DNA of 64,000 nt from contig OY986438.1 of NCBI GenBank assembly GCA_963920525.1, positions 53,579,753-53,643,752 on the forward strand, given 5' to 3'. The notes beneath the pieces are model-generated. The model did no database searches and was not told the origin of the DNA. It saw only the letters and a program-made list of their open reading frames with translations. Positions 31,487-43,600 of the stretch are shown in pieces. This DNA is from Dichetophora obliterata. Its lineage: Eukaryota; Arthropoda; Insecta; Diptera; Sciomyzidae. The position numbers were made by a program, and so were the translations under genes. Position 1 is the first letter of the stretch, and each line of letters starts with the position of its first letter.

Positions 31487-32587
31487 CTATTAAATAATAA
31501 CAGAAGGATGTGCTTTTGAAATTTAAGTTTTAAAAACAGGGTTTTTAATCGGTTTTAAGTGTAACATATACGATTTTTTTAAATAAAATTTTGCTAGCGA
31601 TAGCCACTGATGTTGTGAATTACATATTTCAGATGTTTAGGTTGAATAGCTTTTGTTTTCTACAACACATCGCCGAAAAAAAGTAGTTTTGAGATAAATA
31701 AGTGTTAAAACAGTAAGTATGGATATTTTTAATGTGCGCTCGATACCTTCCAAAACTGCATATAAAATTTAAAAGTTCAAACTTGTTCGTTTTTTAGTAG
31801 CTATATTAGAAAAAATATGCTAAGAAAATCTATTAGTCTTATCGTTTATTGCAAGTTTTGAATTACAAAAATTAAATTACATCAGAAAAAAAGCTGAGGA
31901 AAACTTAAAAGGCTTATCACAAAATTTGAAAGTTATTTGTAAAGAGGTGGCTTTAATACATATTTTGATAAGAAAATATTGCCCAAAAAGTCTCGATGTC
32001 ATAATTTGTCTTAACGTTTTTGTCCAATTTAAGGAACTATCAACTTTTTTATATATTTGCATACAAGAACATATATTCATATTTAAAAATATCCTTACAG
32101 AAGCTCAAATATAAGTATCCATCCATTTTTAAAAGAGAAAAGTATCCAAATTGATTTGCAGCCAAACGGCAACACTGAAGTCGAAGATTTTCAACATGGC
32201 TTATTCACCACTAAAAAACCAGGGAAGTTTTCCTGTGCACTTCTGATTTCTTTTTTGTCATACCTTTTATTACCCATTTTGTTCCAATAATGTAACTTTT
32301 TAAAGTATGCGGTTGTAACCTATTATAGGTGAGATTCTCTTCGATTACCAAAAACCAGGGAAGTTTTCCGGTTACAATTACGACCACAGTCAAACATTTT
32401 GCGATAGTATTGGGGCAATTTGACGTAAAATCGTACATCGTGCCATCCCTTTCTACAAGTCGCCCATCGAAGTTTCCTATCTGGTTATCTGTGATTATGA
32501 CAACAATGAAGCTTTCATTCCAGCAATCCATTTTTCTATTCAATTCCAACAAGAGTAAAAGTATTTGCACCATGAATGTATGGTGAT
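31487..32587. other. Unassigned sequence with short repeats
   Basis: ACCAGGGAAGTTTTCC occurs twice (about 32219 and 32355). A segment near 32472-32515 is an inverted copy of the outer left part of the MITE near 26190-26235. No gene. Confidence 0.45.
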
Positions 32588-32755
32588 TAGGGCGTATCGA
32601 AAAATTCAGATCGTATTCTAAGAGGTCTCAAAAAATGCATGGGGTTGTCAAGATCACCCAAAAAAAAATTTAAGAAAAAAAAGGATATCTTCCTCTCCCG
32701 CAAGGACAAAGTTGTTTTTTGAGTAAAACAGTAAAAAATAACGCTCTAAAAATGC
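32588..32755 (+). mobile_element. Truncated hAT end, same family as 47697-49510
   Basis: Starting TAGGGCGTATCGAAAAATTC, it follows the left end of the 47.7-kb element through AGAGGTCTCAAAA, CCTCTCCCGCAAGGACAAA and CAGTAAAAAAT. Similarity stops at 32755, about 15 bp before the pentanucleotide array. The opposite end is missing. Confidence 0.78.
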
Positions 32756-32770
32756 AGTATATAATATGGT

Positions 32771-33207
32771 ATACTATACTATATTATACTATACTATACT
32801 ATACTATACTATACTATACTATATTATACTATACTATACTATACTATACTATACTATACTATACTATACTATACTATACTATACTATACTATACTATACT
32901 ATACTATACTATACTATACTATACTATACTATACTATACTATACTATACTATACTATACTATACTATACTATACTATACTATACTATACTATACTATACT
33001 ATACTATACTATACTATACTATACTATACTATACTATACTATACTATACTATACTATACTATACTATACTATACTATACTATACTATACTATACTATACT
33101 ATACTATACTATACTATACTATACTATACTATACTATACTATACTATACTATACTATACTATACTATACTATACTATACTATACTATACTATACTATACT
33201 ATACTAT
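32771..33207. repeat. (ATACT)n pentanucleotide array, about 87 units
   Basis: 437 bp of almost perfect ATACT repeat; only two units near the left side read ATATT. Reading frames through it encode a YYTIL repeat on the plus strand and are artefacts. Such purity implies recent expansion; array length in an assembly may be unreliable. Confidence 0.97.
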
Positions 33208-33284
33208 GCAAATGTACCAAAAATTTAGCTTTTTCAATTTTGGGTAATAAGCGCATTACGCGGATGAATTTCAACAATTGATAT

Positions 33285-33350
33285 TTCTGAGTGGTAGTAA
33301 CAATGTGTTGGTGTCAGAAAAGACCCGAGTTCAATCACCCTCATGTGTAT
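33285..33350 (+). repeat. Possible tRNA-like SINE head
   Basis: TGAGTGGTAGTAAC resembles box A and CCGAGTTCAATCACC resembles box B, followed by a T-run. Only one copy was seen. Confidence 0.35.
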
Positions 33351-33389
33351 GATTTTTTTTTTTACTTTTTATTATTTCTATTATATATA

Positions 33390-34170
33390 CAGTGGCTCAC
33401 AGCTTATTCGAACCAGCGTCCATTTCAAATTTCAAACTGCGCTTAATTTTTAACTAAATGGAATATTAGATAATTTAGACTAATATTAAAACATACAGAA
33501 GACAAATTTATTGATTTAATATTTGTTATGACGATCTTTTTGGCTCACAACAGCTTTCTCTTTGGCATGGAGTCTATAAACTTCTGTGTCACTTGTGGGC
33601 TTATTTTGGCCCATTTTTCAATTAGAGCGTGTTTAAATCTAGTGTTTTCAATTGTTTTGATATAAAGCGGACCACAAATTTTCGATCACGTTGAGGTCAT
33701 GTGACTGAACCGACGGTGTCATCAAGTAGGGGCAATTCCAAATATGCCACGAATGCACACTCCCAGGCTTATACTTCGGGTCATTATCTTGGTAGAACCG
33801 AATGCTTCGCCGTATAACAAGTTTCTCAGTAACTTGGAACAAATTATTTTTTAAATGTCTTCAAAAGACTACAATTGTTTTGTCCATTGTAGTCTTAATA
33901 AAATACAAGTCCCCCACGCTGGATGCGAACATATAGCCTCAAACAGTGATGCTGTCACCTCCACACTTTATTGTTGACTTGAGGGTTTTATTTGTGCAGC
34001 TCTTTGTAGCCAATTTTGAAGCCGATAACTTTGGGTTGGCCTTTATTTTTCGGAGGAAAATAAGGAGGCGGTTCTGCCTTCATCATGCATTTGCTTCTTG
34101 TGCATAAATCGTGAAATGATATGCTGCACCGTCGAATTGCCTATACTTTTTTGAAACGGTTTAGGACTTT
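33390..34170 (-). pseudogene. Decayed Tc1-like transposase and one element end
   Basis: At 33390 a TA is followed by CAGTGGCTCACAGCTTATTC, typical of a Tc1 terminus. The minus strand then holds FYQDNDPKYK (around 33800), SHDLNVIENLW (around 33675) with the DD34E catalytic Asp and Glu contexts, and further upstream a helix-turn-helix-like stretch (IGNSTVQHIISRFMHKKQ, near 34140-34080). Stops and frameshifts interrupt the middle. The other inverted end is not found, so the element is truncated. Confidence 0.78.
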
Positions 34171-34203
34171 TTCACGCTTCTCAAGTATTATCCACCGTTA
34201 GTA

Positions 34204-34300
34204 AGATTTCACTAGTTTACCATCCAGTATTTTTTGACTAGTTTTATTTTAACTAGTGAGTAAACTAGTTAAATTCATAACTAGTACGATTTTTCACTAG
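34204..34300. repeat. ACTAGT-rich palindromic patch
   Basis: ACTAGT occurs five times in about 76 bp (34210, 34237, 34252, 34264, 34280), and ACTAGTTTAC at 34210 is mirrored by GTAAACTAGT at 34260. Probably a MITE remnant. Confidence 0.5.
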
Positions 34301-34326
34301 CTGTTGTCAAAATCAAAGATGAAATC

Positions 34327-35040
34327 AAAATCAAAAATTGCCATATACCGGCTTTGAGAAGTGCCACAAAATAGTTTGTATTTATTTGTGAAATTTTTTT
34401 CAAAATAAATATGTATGTAAAATAATATAATTTATTTCAATATATTCAAACAAATAATTGTTTGACCTTTGCCTATGCTGTGAGCGATTTGAATCGCTCT
34501 ACAAAAAACCAATGAAAGTCAACGAAACTTAACGAAACTGTAGCAAATCCAATTATGGGTATGCTCATATATTCACATGGGCTCGCTTTCATTTTGACAG
34601 ATCTGTCTGACACGTCTTAAGGCCTGGCTATAATAGCCACATGCTGACATACGCTCATGCCAAAAACTAAACGAAAAGCCAGCGGGCTGTTCTCAAAATC
34701 AAAAATCTCCATAATTGCCATATACTGACTTTGAGAAGTGCCACAAAATAGTTTGTATTTATTTGTGTAAATTTGTGAAATTTTTTTCAAAATAAATATG
34801 CAAAATAATAAAATTTATTAAAAACTAAAATAAACAATCGCACTTTTTGCTGTTTGGTTTTCAATATATCCAAATAAATAATTTTTTGACATTTACCTAT
34901 GCTGTGACCGATTTGAATCGCTCTACAAAAAGCCAATGAAAGTCAACGAAACTTAACGAAACTGTGGCAATTCCAACTATTGCTCATATATTTACATGGG
35001 CTCGCTTTCATTTTGACAGATCCGTCTGCCACGTCTTACA
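34327..35040. repeat. Diverged tandem duplication, period about 370 bp
   Basis: Copy 1 (34327-34620) and copy 2 (34694-35040) share long blocks such as TTTGAGAAGTGCCACAAAAT, GATTTGAATCGCTCTACAAA and GGGCTCGCTTTCATTTTGAC. Copy 2 has extra AT-rich insertions. They are separated by about 73 bp containing GGCCTGGCTATAATAGCC, which may be a transposon end. Confidence 0.85.
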
Positions 35041-35074
35041 CGGAGAAAATTGTTTGCTAAATTTGTTTTGTGGT

Positions 35075-35260
35075 CAGCCACTTCAAAATTATGCTAGATT
35101 TCAGCTTTTGCTGAAATCTAGCATATTTTTGAAGTGAAATGATTATTAACATTAAATTAAATTGGAAAATTACAACCATCTTTAGATTTGAACCTCTGCC
35201 GCGTGAGTGCATGGTAAGTGCATGGGCTTATCCATTTGACCATCGCAGTTGTTAACCAAT
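35075..35260 (-). repeat. tRNA-derived SINE, family C, copy 2
   Basis: On the minus strand the head AACTGCGATGGTCAAATGG and box B-like GAGGTTCAAATC match the copy at 22471. The tail is a long palindrome (35089-35143) with the arm CACTTCAAAATTATGCTAG, whereas copy 1 has a single arm. Confidence 0.72.
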
Positions 35261-36043
35261 CGTCACCTAGTTTTCATCATTAAGAATAAACGTTTGCTCG
35301 TTTGTTAAGAAGAAATTTGCTTGAATTTAGTAAAAATTTGCTGTTTGGAGTGGTGGAGGCGTGATTACAATTAAGCAATATTTTTCTAAAATCACACCGT
35401 GCTTGAGCAAAGTTTTCCTGATTTGCTTTTAAGTTAGTTAGTGAGTTTATAGTGGGCCCATGTGCACCGCTACCCATAGGACCTTTTGTGCATGCCCTTA
35501 ATTAACACTCCAGATTTAGGCTTTTTATATATTTTAGCACTTTAACATTTTAAAACAAATTTGGCCAGTTCCAAAGTTCACATGAATTTGAAATTATATT
35601 GTTGATAATTAGTCAGTTGATATCGTCTTTTAGCCGGTGACAGTCATTTGTCTTGTGTTGTTTTTTTATTGTTATTTGTGTTATACCAGTGTTTGTTTAA
35701 TTTCAGTATGTGCTGTATTTTTATTTATTTATGATTGAAAATTATTTTGAAGATGACGTATAATATTTTCATGCTGTGTAGTTGAATTTTTTAATGTTTT
35801 ATTGTAGTACATACATATATCGTTTTAATTATCGTTTATAGTTTGATAGCTGAGCTACTGCTTATATACTTTTTTCTTTCTCTTCTTTGAGTTCCTCTTT
35901 TTGCGTTATTTGTTTATTTGCATAAACTAAGCACAGAGAACTGTTGCAGTTGCTTTTAATCTGCAACATATTATATTAACCCATTAGCACTTAGTGGACA
36001 TTATTTTTGCTCACATAAAATTATTGAACTTTGTTTATTCGCT
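35261..36043. other. Spacer and probable 5' region of the CR1-like element
   Basis: No coding sequence. The part from about 35600 may be the leader of the following non-LTR element, but its 5' boundary cannot be fixed. Confidence 0.4.
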
Positions 36044-37014
36044 ATGGAATATTTTTCCGTAGAAAATTTTGCTGCTTGTTCTTTAGACGAGCTTTGCAAA
36101 AGTCAAAACATTCTGAACCGTATGTTCAGTTGTTCTGGCCCATGTGGGCGTTTGTTCCATACATCATGTGCTGGGATCTCTAAGTCGTGTCTTGATGATT
36201 TAATCTCACCACGATCAGGTCTTCGCTGGTATTGTGCTTCGTGTAGGGTTCTTTCACCAGAAGAGTTTTTCTCAAAAATTAAGTTTTATCGGTGATAGTC
36301 TTAACGCTTTAAATAATAATTTAAAAGAAATTGTTACATTTTTTAATGAAGTAAGCACCTCACCCAGTACTAGCATTTATGATGAAAAGTCTTCACCGGT
36401 AAATATTTCGACCGCATTGTCTCAGACTCTTCCAGCCTCTTCTTCTGAGACTAAAATAATTTTATCTAAAAAAGACCTTAATATTTCGAAGAAAAAGATA
36501 AATAATTCCAAAATTAAAAGTAATAAGCGGCGCATGACACTTCCAGCCACTTTAGAAACGAAGCAGATCTCGGCTAAACCAGTGTTTACGCCAGTGAGAA
36601 TAGATAAAATCGTTATTACTCCATCTTCTCCATCTGTTTCTCCCCCGGCTAGAAATGACATAACTAATGAGCGCAATAGTTTATTAAATTTAAGAGCTTT
36701 GTCGAGAAAAAAAATTTTCATTTAACGCCTTCAGCCCGACACAACAAGTGAAAATGTATTGACGTTTGTTAAACACAACCAATTAGTAAGTCAGGCTGCT
36801 TTCTGCTCATGCAAGAAAATTGGCAATAAACCGTCCCACGCATCATTTATTCTCACAGTAGCTGCTGAAGAGTTTGCAATTGCTCTGAGCTCTAATCTGT
36901 GGGCTGATAATATCTTTGTTTCTGAGTTTAAGCCTAAAGGTCTAGAAGGTAAAATAATATTGCCAGTCAGACTCAAAAAAACTAAACAGGCTTTCCCTTT
37001 ACTATCAAAATGTA
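36044..37014 (+). pseudogene. CR1-like ORF1 with PHD-type zinc finger
   Basis: The protein begins MEYFSVENFAACSLDELCK. A cysteine-histidine cluster follows at residues about 26-66, containing MFSCSGPCGRLFHTSC and RWYCASC, a PHD-like arrangement seen in ORF1 of CR1/Q elements. A frameshift near 36260 shifts the frame into a Ser/Lys/Pro-rich linker (to 36725), and a second shift leads to a segment at 36759-37014 (HASFILTVAAEEFAIALSS) that may be part of the RNA-binding region. The frame ends in a deletion that joins it to ORF2. PHD-like fingers may bind chromatin, which is inference. Confidence 0.72.
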
Positions 37015-37020
37015 AGGAGA

Positions 37021-39346
37021 TTGCGTTCAAAGACGCGAGACATTTTTTTGTCAACTCAGAATTTTTCTGAAGATATTATTGCGTTAACTGAAACTTGGTT
37101 GAACGGAGGAATTACTGACTTGGAACTGTTTGACAATAGTTTTCAAGTATATAGGAAGGACAGACACACTGACAATAATTCTGCAGTTGGTGGTGGTGTC
37201 CTATTAGATGCAAGGAACTCCTGTGTTAGTTCCTTTATTGATATTCCCTGCTCTGCTAATATCGAACTTATATGCGTTAAGGTTGTACATTGTAATTCTA
37301 ATGTATATGTTATTAATGCATACGTTCCTCCCAAGATCAGTGTAGAGGTCTATGCAAGCCTTGCGGATTGCATAGAATTTATATTAAATTTACTTGACGT
37401 TAATGACGACATTTTATTGTTGGGCGATTTTAATTTGCCTGACTTAAAATGGCATTCTTCTGACGACGAAACACATTTTTGTGCATATTATTCGAAGACA
37501 CGCCAAGAACATATATTTGTTGACAATATATGTTCTGACTTACAACAAGTTAGTTGTATTTATAATAGTCTGGAGAGGCTGCTTGACGTAGTCTTAACTA
37601 CAGACAGTAACAATGTCATTGTTCAGAAGGCACTTCATGCTTTGACAACTATTGATAATTACCATCCACCTTTGAGTATTTGGTATAAATCCGATAGGGA
37701 GAATATGGTAAATTCAAGCTCTGTTGACACAGTTTATGAATTCAATTTCAAAAAACCTGACTTTTTGGGGTTAAATCATTTACTTTATAGTAAATTAAAT
37801 ATAATTACAGAATACGTAAATAATAATAATCTTAATAGTTCAATAAATTTTTTCTATACGGAGCTCTTTGCCATATTTTCTCAATCTGTACCATATAGTC
37901 TCAAATTTGCGAAAAATTCTGCGTACCTTTGGTACACAAAGGATTTAAAGACTCTTCGCAACAATAGGAATAGGGCATGGAAGAAATATGTTTGTAGTTT
38001 TGACTCAAATGACTTAGAAACATACAAACGTTTGTTTCTGGAATTTGAGAATTGCTCAGCTGCATTATATAATGAGTATTTGGATAATATGAAGCTGAGT
38101 ATTTTGTCGCATACAAGAAAATTTTGGGGATTTAATAATGTTAAGAAGAGGACTGATAGATTCCCTTCTTCTTTCAAACTTCAGGATAGATTTACTGACG
38201 ATTCCACCATTATTTGTGGCTTATTTGCCAATCTTTTTAAAGAATCATTTTGTTCAGATTCTTTTAATCCTGATTAAGCGTATTTTGATTATATGAACAA
38301 CGCATCCAGAGTTTCTTTGGGGCATATATCTTTCACCTCAGAGGGTATTTTTAAGTATATTGAATCAATCGATGAGGATTTTAGCGCTGGACCAGATGGA
38401 ATTCCTGCCGCAGTGTTAAAACAATGCGGCTCCATTTTGTGTCAGCCACTCTCGTTACTTTTTAATAAATCAATTAATGATAGTAATTTTCCTCTTTTTT
38501 GGAAAAAATCTAATATCAGTCCTATTTACAAAAAAGGTTGCAGGAATGACGTCACTTATTATAGGCCTATCGCTAAATTGTCTTAGATTCCTAAGCTTTT
38601 TGAGCGAATAGTGTACGATCGAGTGAAAATTCGCTGTGGGCAAGTCATGACAACTCGTCAGCATGGTTATATTTTACAATATTTTGTAAACTGGATTAAA
38701 TCGTATTTGATGGAGCGATCTTATCAAATACGGTTCCGAGGCGCGTTGTCTTCTGAGTTTGTTGCAGAATCGGGTGTTCCTCAAGGAAGCCACCTGGGTC
38801 CACTTCTGTTTATTTTGTCAACTAATGATGTTACCCACGTCATCAAACACTCTCATTTGCTTATTTATGCAGATGATATGAAAATATACAGAACAATTGA
38901 CTCTAATGACAATTTAGACCTGCTCCAGTCAGACTTGAACTCCTTTGAGGTTTGGTGTTCTAAAAATAACATGTTTTTAAATCCAGATAAATGCCAAACT
39001 ATGACCTTTTCGCGTAAAAGGAACAATTTTATTTTTGATTACAAAATTAAAGATACTGCTTTAAGTCGAGTAACTACGGTCCAAAGAGTTTGATAGCTTA
39101 ATAACAACTACAACTCTGTATTATTCAATCGTGCGTCCTCACTCGGAGTACGCAAGTCAAGTATGGTCCCCACATTACAATGTGCATGTTGATCGTATGG
39201 AAAGAATTCAAAAACGTTTTGTTCGGTTTGCTCTGAGAGGCTTGAGTGGAACTGACACATTTAATCTTCCTCCATATGAGGATCGTTTAAAATTATTAAA
39301 GATGCAATCTTTAAGTGAGAGAAGGAAATCTGCTGATATCGTATAA
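37021..39346 (+). pseudogene. CR1-like ORF2 (endonuclease and reverse transcriptase), deleted
   Basis: The endonuclease lacks its N terminus but retains IALTETWLN, LLLGDFNLPDLKW and a degraded final histidine motif (DNYHPPLS) to 38277. After a stop the RT begins (38293-38586: GPDGIPAAVLKQCGSILC, RPIAKLS), then a stop, then KLFERIVYDR, a deletion after TTRQHGY that removes the block with the first catalytic Asp, and a continuation through GVPQGSHLGPLLF and LIYADDMKIYR to 39093. A second deletion follows, and the C terminus VRPHSEYASQVWSPH ... RRKSADIV ends at 39346. It is certainly inactive. Confidence 0.85.
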
Positions 39347-39650
39347 TTACACCAACTTATAACTGGTGTATTCGATTCTCCAGAACTTCTTTCTCTTATA
39401 AATTTTAACACTAACCGTAGAAGCTGTAGAAACTCTAACAACTTGATTTATTTACCATTTTGTAGAACAAATTATATGTTAACTGCTCCATTACATCGCA
39501 TGAGTACCTTTGTTAACAACTGTAGCGTGTTTGATGTTAACTTGTCGAAAGGTCAACTCAAAAGTAGATTGAAAACTAATGTATGATTAGATCTATGTAA
39601 ACGCATGGTTAGTTGTTATGTCTTGTGTTGTCCCTGAGCCCAACCCATAT

Positions 39651-39856
39651 TATGGTGGGTAAATTTTTCTCCCTTTTGGTTTTTTAATGGACCACTTTTA
39701 TCTATAACTTTGAGTTATTTCAATGATATTGGGTTGGTTCTTAAAATGATCTATTGCGGAGAAAGTGTGAAAAAGCTGTAGTAGCTGAACTCTATTGTTA
39801 TTGCATGAAATAACAATATATACTCCAATCACATTACTTTTAAATACAGATTTTAT
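39651..39856. other. Sequence between the CR1-like relic and the hAT element
   Basis: No feature beyond the hAT target duplication at its end. Confidence 0.4.
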
Positions 39857-40657
39857 TAGTGTCCGACCGAATATTCGGCTTCGGCTTTGGCATATTCGAC
39901 CGATTTTTAACCTTCGTCTTCGGCCAAAAATAGCCGAATATTTTCCGATTGTTTTTCTTTTTTGTAATGCAAAAAATTTGTAAATTTTTTTTTGCATTTT
40001 TTGATAGCTACTGTGTAAAATATCATTCTAAAAGGTCAAATAGAAATTCAATTTTTAACGAACCTTTATGTTGTTTTTCTCAAAATTCGAGTTATCAAAT
40101 TATCAATGGACCATTGATAAATTTCATATGGGAATTTTTATCAACAAAAAAGTAACGAACATTTTCAGTAAAAATTACAGTAAATATACCATAATCACAT
40201 TCATACTTAACAGGAAAATATTTTGATTTTTTGTTTCAGATGAATTTTGCGACCTGTAGGAAGGTTGCCATCTCAGTTCGTGTTTTAAGCACTGGTCCAC
40301 GTCGCCCCGTGGCTTGCTGTAGTATATTAATTAAATAAATATTGATTATAATCTGAAAATTTTATACAATCTTCTTTAAAGTACTGTAAATATTCCAAAA
40401 AAAAGTTTAGAGTACCTATATTATTTACTTTTTCCAAAAAAATCTAATGAAAATTGCATATTTTTCGGCCAGAGTAACCAAACTGCACCCTTAATGATTG
40501 CTGTTTTTTGTACTGAAATGAAAGCAAGGACTAAATTTTATTATTTTTTTTTACTTGAAAAAAGTTTTGTTAGTATTCGGCATCGGCCTTCGACCAATTA
40601 TTTCTTTTTGGCCAAATATTCGGCTTCGTCCAAAAATCAACTTTCGGTTGGACACTA
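39857..40657. mobile_element. Non-autonomous hAT-type element with GATTTTAT duplication
   Basis: A perfect 8-bp direct repeat GATTTTAT (39849-39856 and 40658-40665) encloses 801 bp. The inverted ends are TAGTGTCCGACCGAATATTC and, from the right, TAGTGTCCAACCGAAAGTTG. Repeated CGAATATTCGGC and TTCGGC motifs crowd both ends, a pattern known from arthropod hAT derivatives. There is no transposase. Confidence 0.88.
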
Positions 40658-40665
40658 GATTTTAT

Positions 40666-42323
40666 TACTTTTTCTTATTTTGTATGAATTTTTAAACCGT
40701 TTTTTACTAAAGTTAAAATTTTTATGCATTATTATTAATTTTAGGTGCAGACTTGATTACAAAAATTTTTAATATTTTCAATTTTATTAATTGTAATAAA
40801 AAAAATGGATTGAAACAATTGGTTTTAAAGAAACTGAAAGATGTTTGACCGAGAGTAGTATCTGCAAAAGACTAGGCAAACTTCAAAATTCACTTAACTC
40901 CTCATTAAACTTAGTTTTATACCTTTTTCATTTACATATTTCTTCTTTGAGTTTTCTATAAAGTGGTTATTAAGAGAACAAAAATTACCTCTAAAATGAT
41001 ATAAGAAGTGTAAAGCCATTCAATACGTCAAGAACTCTTGTATATCCTTTCAATGTTTTCCAAAAATTATAATTCAGCTATAAGTAAGTGGAATGCATGA
41101 AACGAATATTCGTAACATCACAGTAACTCATCGCAATTCATATGATATATCGAAATATTCGTGTATTCACCAATCAAGCCAATTACAAATCCCTACATAT
41201 TATATCTGTCGCCCTTGTATTCGGGCTCAGATTGAGTGGCTTGAAATATTTTATGCGTTTTGAATATATTTATTTCATTTGCTGCATTGCCATCTTTATA
41301 TGAACAACGTGACGACAATCCGGTAAGAGTAATGAACTAGAGGGTGGAAACTCGTAAATATTCCGAAACAAGCTCGAAATGAAACGAGTTAAAAAAACAA
41401 CACACACAATCCACTGGATAAAAAGATGAATAATGTCGAGCAAGAGATAGGAACTCGCAGAATGCTTAGCTTAACGGGGTACATGTCAGGAAAAAAGCTG
41501 AATGCTCAAAGAACAAGCCAAGTAAAGGGTGGGCCAACTAACTTGTTTGTCTCACAATAAGTTAGCCTCCGTTCTCACATGATAAATCGTTGTAAAAACA
41601 AAAAACCATATACAAAAGCAAGAAGGAAAAAAACTGATAATAAAAACAACAAACGTGGAATAAAAACTTCATTTTATTTATGCAAAAATAAAAAATTGCC
41701 GCTGTACGTGTTGAAAAATTTTATGGTCTAGCAAGTTAATTCATTTTAGGTTTTAACAGCTCTGCACAATTCATCTTTTATTCGCTCTTTCATGCAAATC
41801 TGGCAACTCCTGAACACAGTCACGTGTAACTTTTACGTATTCAAATAAATCGTTCCGCATAAAAATCTTTAACTACAAGTTAGTTCAGCGAATTGTCAAC
41901 ATAGAAATACAAGCTAGAGTAGCTTTCAATTCGACTTCGACTTTTGTGCAGCGCTTTTCAATGAAACATTCAATATGGCTGCATATCCTGTGCGCGTTTC
42001 CGCCATATTGACTTGGCAAACAAAATGCTCAAAGCTTTCATATGCAGATCTCTTGGTATGGGCAGAAGGTCCTGTAAAAATATTTCATTATTGTTTATGA
42101 GTGCTGCGGGTGGAATAGGAGAGAACGGGTATTAAGCCACACCATTTATAGTGCTGTCTGCTCTATGCAATCCTTTCGTCAACCTGATGTGTAGTCTGGA
42201 GTAAAGTGCCAAGCGTGGCAATGAACTTTCCCAAAAGACTTTTTACATATAGTTAAGAATTGAATCAGCCTGGTAAAGAAATGTTATTCATTCTGCTTGT
42301 TATTGTGTGCGTTCTATAGGAGA

Positions 42324-42364
<41 letters not shown>

Positions 42365-43264
42365 TGCACACTTAGTGTTTTAACCAGCGTAAAAGTAACT
42401 CTCAATAGACGGGATCTACACACTTTAATTAAATTTTCCTTTGTGGTTTGGTATTTTTCTTTTGAATTGAGTACAAAAACTCTAGCAGAAGGCTTTTTAT
42501 TTGCATAGCAAATATTTTATAAAGTCCAACGTCAACGTTTCAGGAATGCACTACTAAACCCTTCCATAGGGCTTTCAAGACACTTTCGTAGACTTGAACA
42601 AATTAAAAGTTCATATAAACCAAGGGCTGTTTGGGTTAAGATTCTCATAAATTTGGCATTCTCTTATAGTTTTAATACATAAAAATTTAAGCAAACCTCT
42701 TCACAGGGAATGGAAATTGATGTACACTCTGAAGCAGAACGGAGGAGTTAATTAAACTCATTTTCCATTTTTTCAACAAACACATAGCAAATCTTTCAAT
42801 GGTAACTATGTCACAGTAGTTACTTTTAATATATTTTTGAGCAGACTTCTATGTAGGGAAGGATGCCCACCTGCTGAACACGTTTCGTTTAGAGGCCTTT
42901 GCTTAAACATAATTTTTCGGAGCTCTCAGTTTCGATTGCAAGCTAAATTCAATAGATAACAAGATATTAAAATGGATCTTTATGTATCCGAAAAATACAA
43001 TTTTGGCAGTCGATCTGGCAAAAGTTTCGAATATCGACCCCCGACAAAAATCGGAGTAGCTATTGAACACCTAAAACACATCGCTGTAAAACTTAGAAAA
43101 TTAAGTAAAACCATTAGGTTTTAGCTTTTATGAAATATTTATTCTTTCAATGGTTTGCAGTGACTCACTGCAATTAAAGAAAAAGAAAAATAATTTGGAT
43201 TCGAAAAAAATAAATAAAGTCAAAAAAATTAAGTTAAATTAAATAAAAATTTGTCTTCAATGTC
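40666..43264. other. Largely unrecognised sequence
   Basis: No gene was found. Part of 41080-42250 looks non-repetitive and less AT-rich than average and could be intronic or regulatory, which I cannot show. Confidence 0.4.
42325..42362. repeat. (TG)19 microsatellite
   Basis: 38 bp of perfect TG dinucleotide. Confidence 0.97.
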
Positions 43265-43600
43265 TTGAGAATCCTCCTCACATTCCTAATCGCAATTTTT
43301 GCACGTGAAATAGCTCACCTCAACATTTGTACATTTCAAATAAACAGCATGAATTCATTTTATGGAATTGATGCTGGTCAATTTTCGCGTCATTTCTTCC
43401 AGGCAAATTTTACAAAAATCAACATCCTCGTCTTACAATCTGGCGACTGTTTCTTTTTGCCTCGAATATCTGGAATTTTAGCGTATACTTTTTGTATATT
43501 AAGGTGCAGTGTTGCTGGGGGAATGCCATACTGGCGAGCAGAAGCTCAAAAGCAACAAAATGTCAGAAGCAACAAAATGTAACCTATATAATGCCAAAAC
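43265..43600 (-). pseudogene. Possible transposase helix-turn-helix remnant
   Basis: The minus strand from about 43600 includes ARQYGIPPATLHLNIQKVYA, which resembles a pipsqueak-type helix-turn-helix of pogo-like or domesticated transposases, followed by GKKKQSPD. The similarity is a short motif only, and the rest is degraded. Confidence 0.35.

Larger units (their letters stand above)
36044..39650 (+). mobile_element. Degenerate CR1-like non-LTR retrotransposon
   Basis: ORF1 with a PHD-type finger, then endonuclease and reverse transcriptase, all on the plus strand, broken by frameshifts, stops and deletions. The PHD-like ORF1 and the reverse-transcriptase phrases (GPDGIPAAVLKQCG, YADDMKIY) point to the CR1/Q group rather than I or R1. 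Boundaries are approximate and no target duplication was identified. Confidence 0.82.

Noticed and set aside
32719..33281. Two open frames of about 170 residues with YYTIL repeats
   Set aside because: They are translations of the ATACT array and carry no coding signature.
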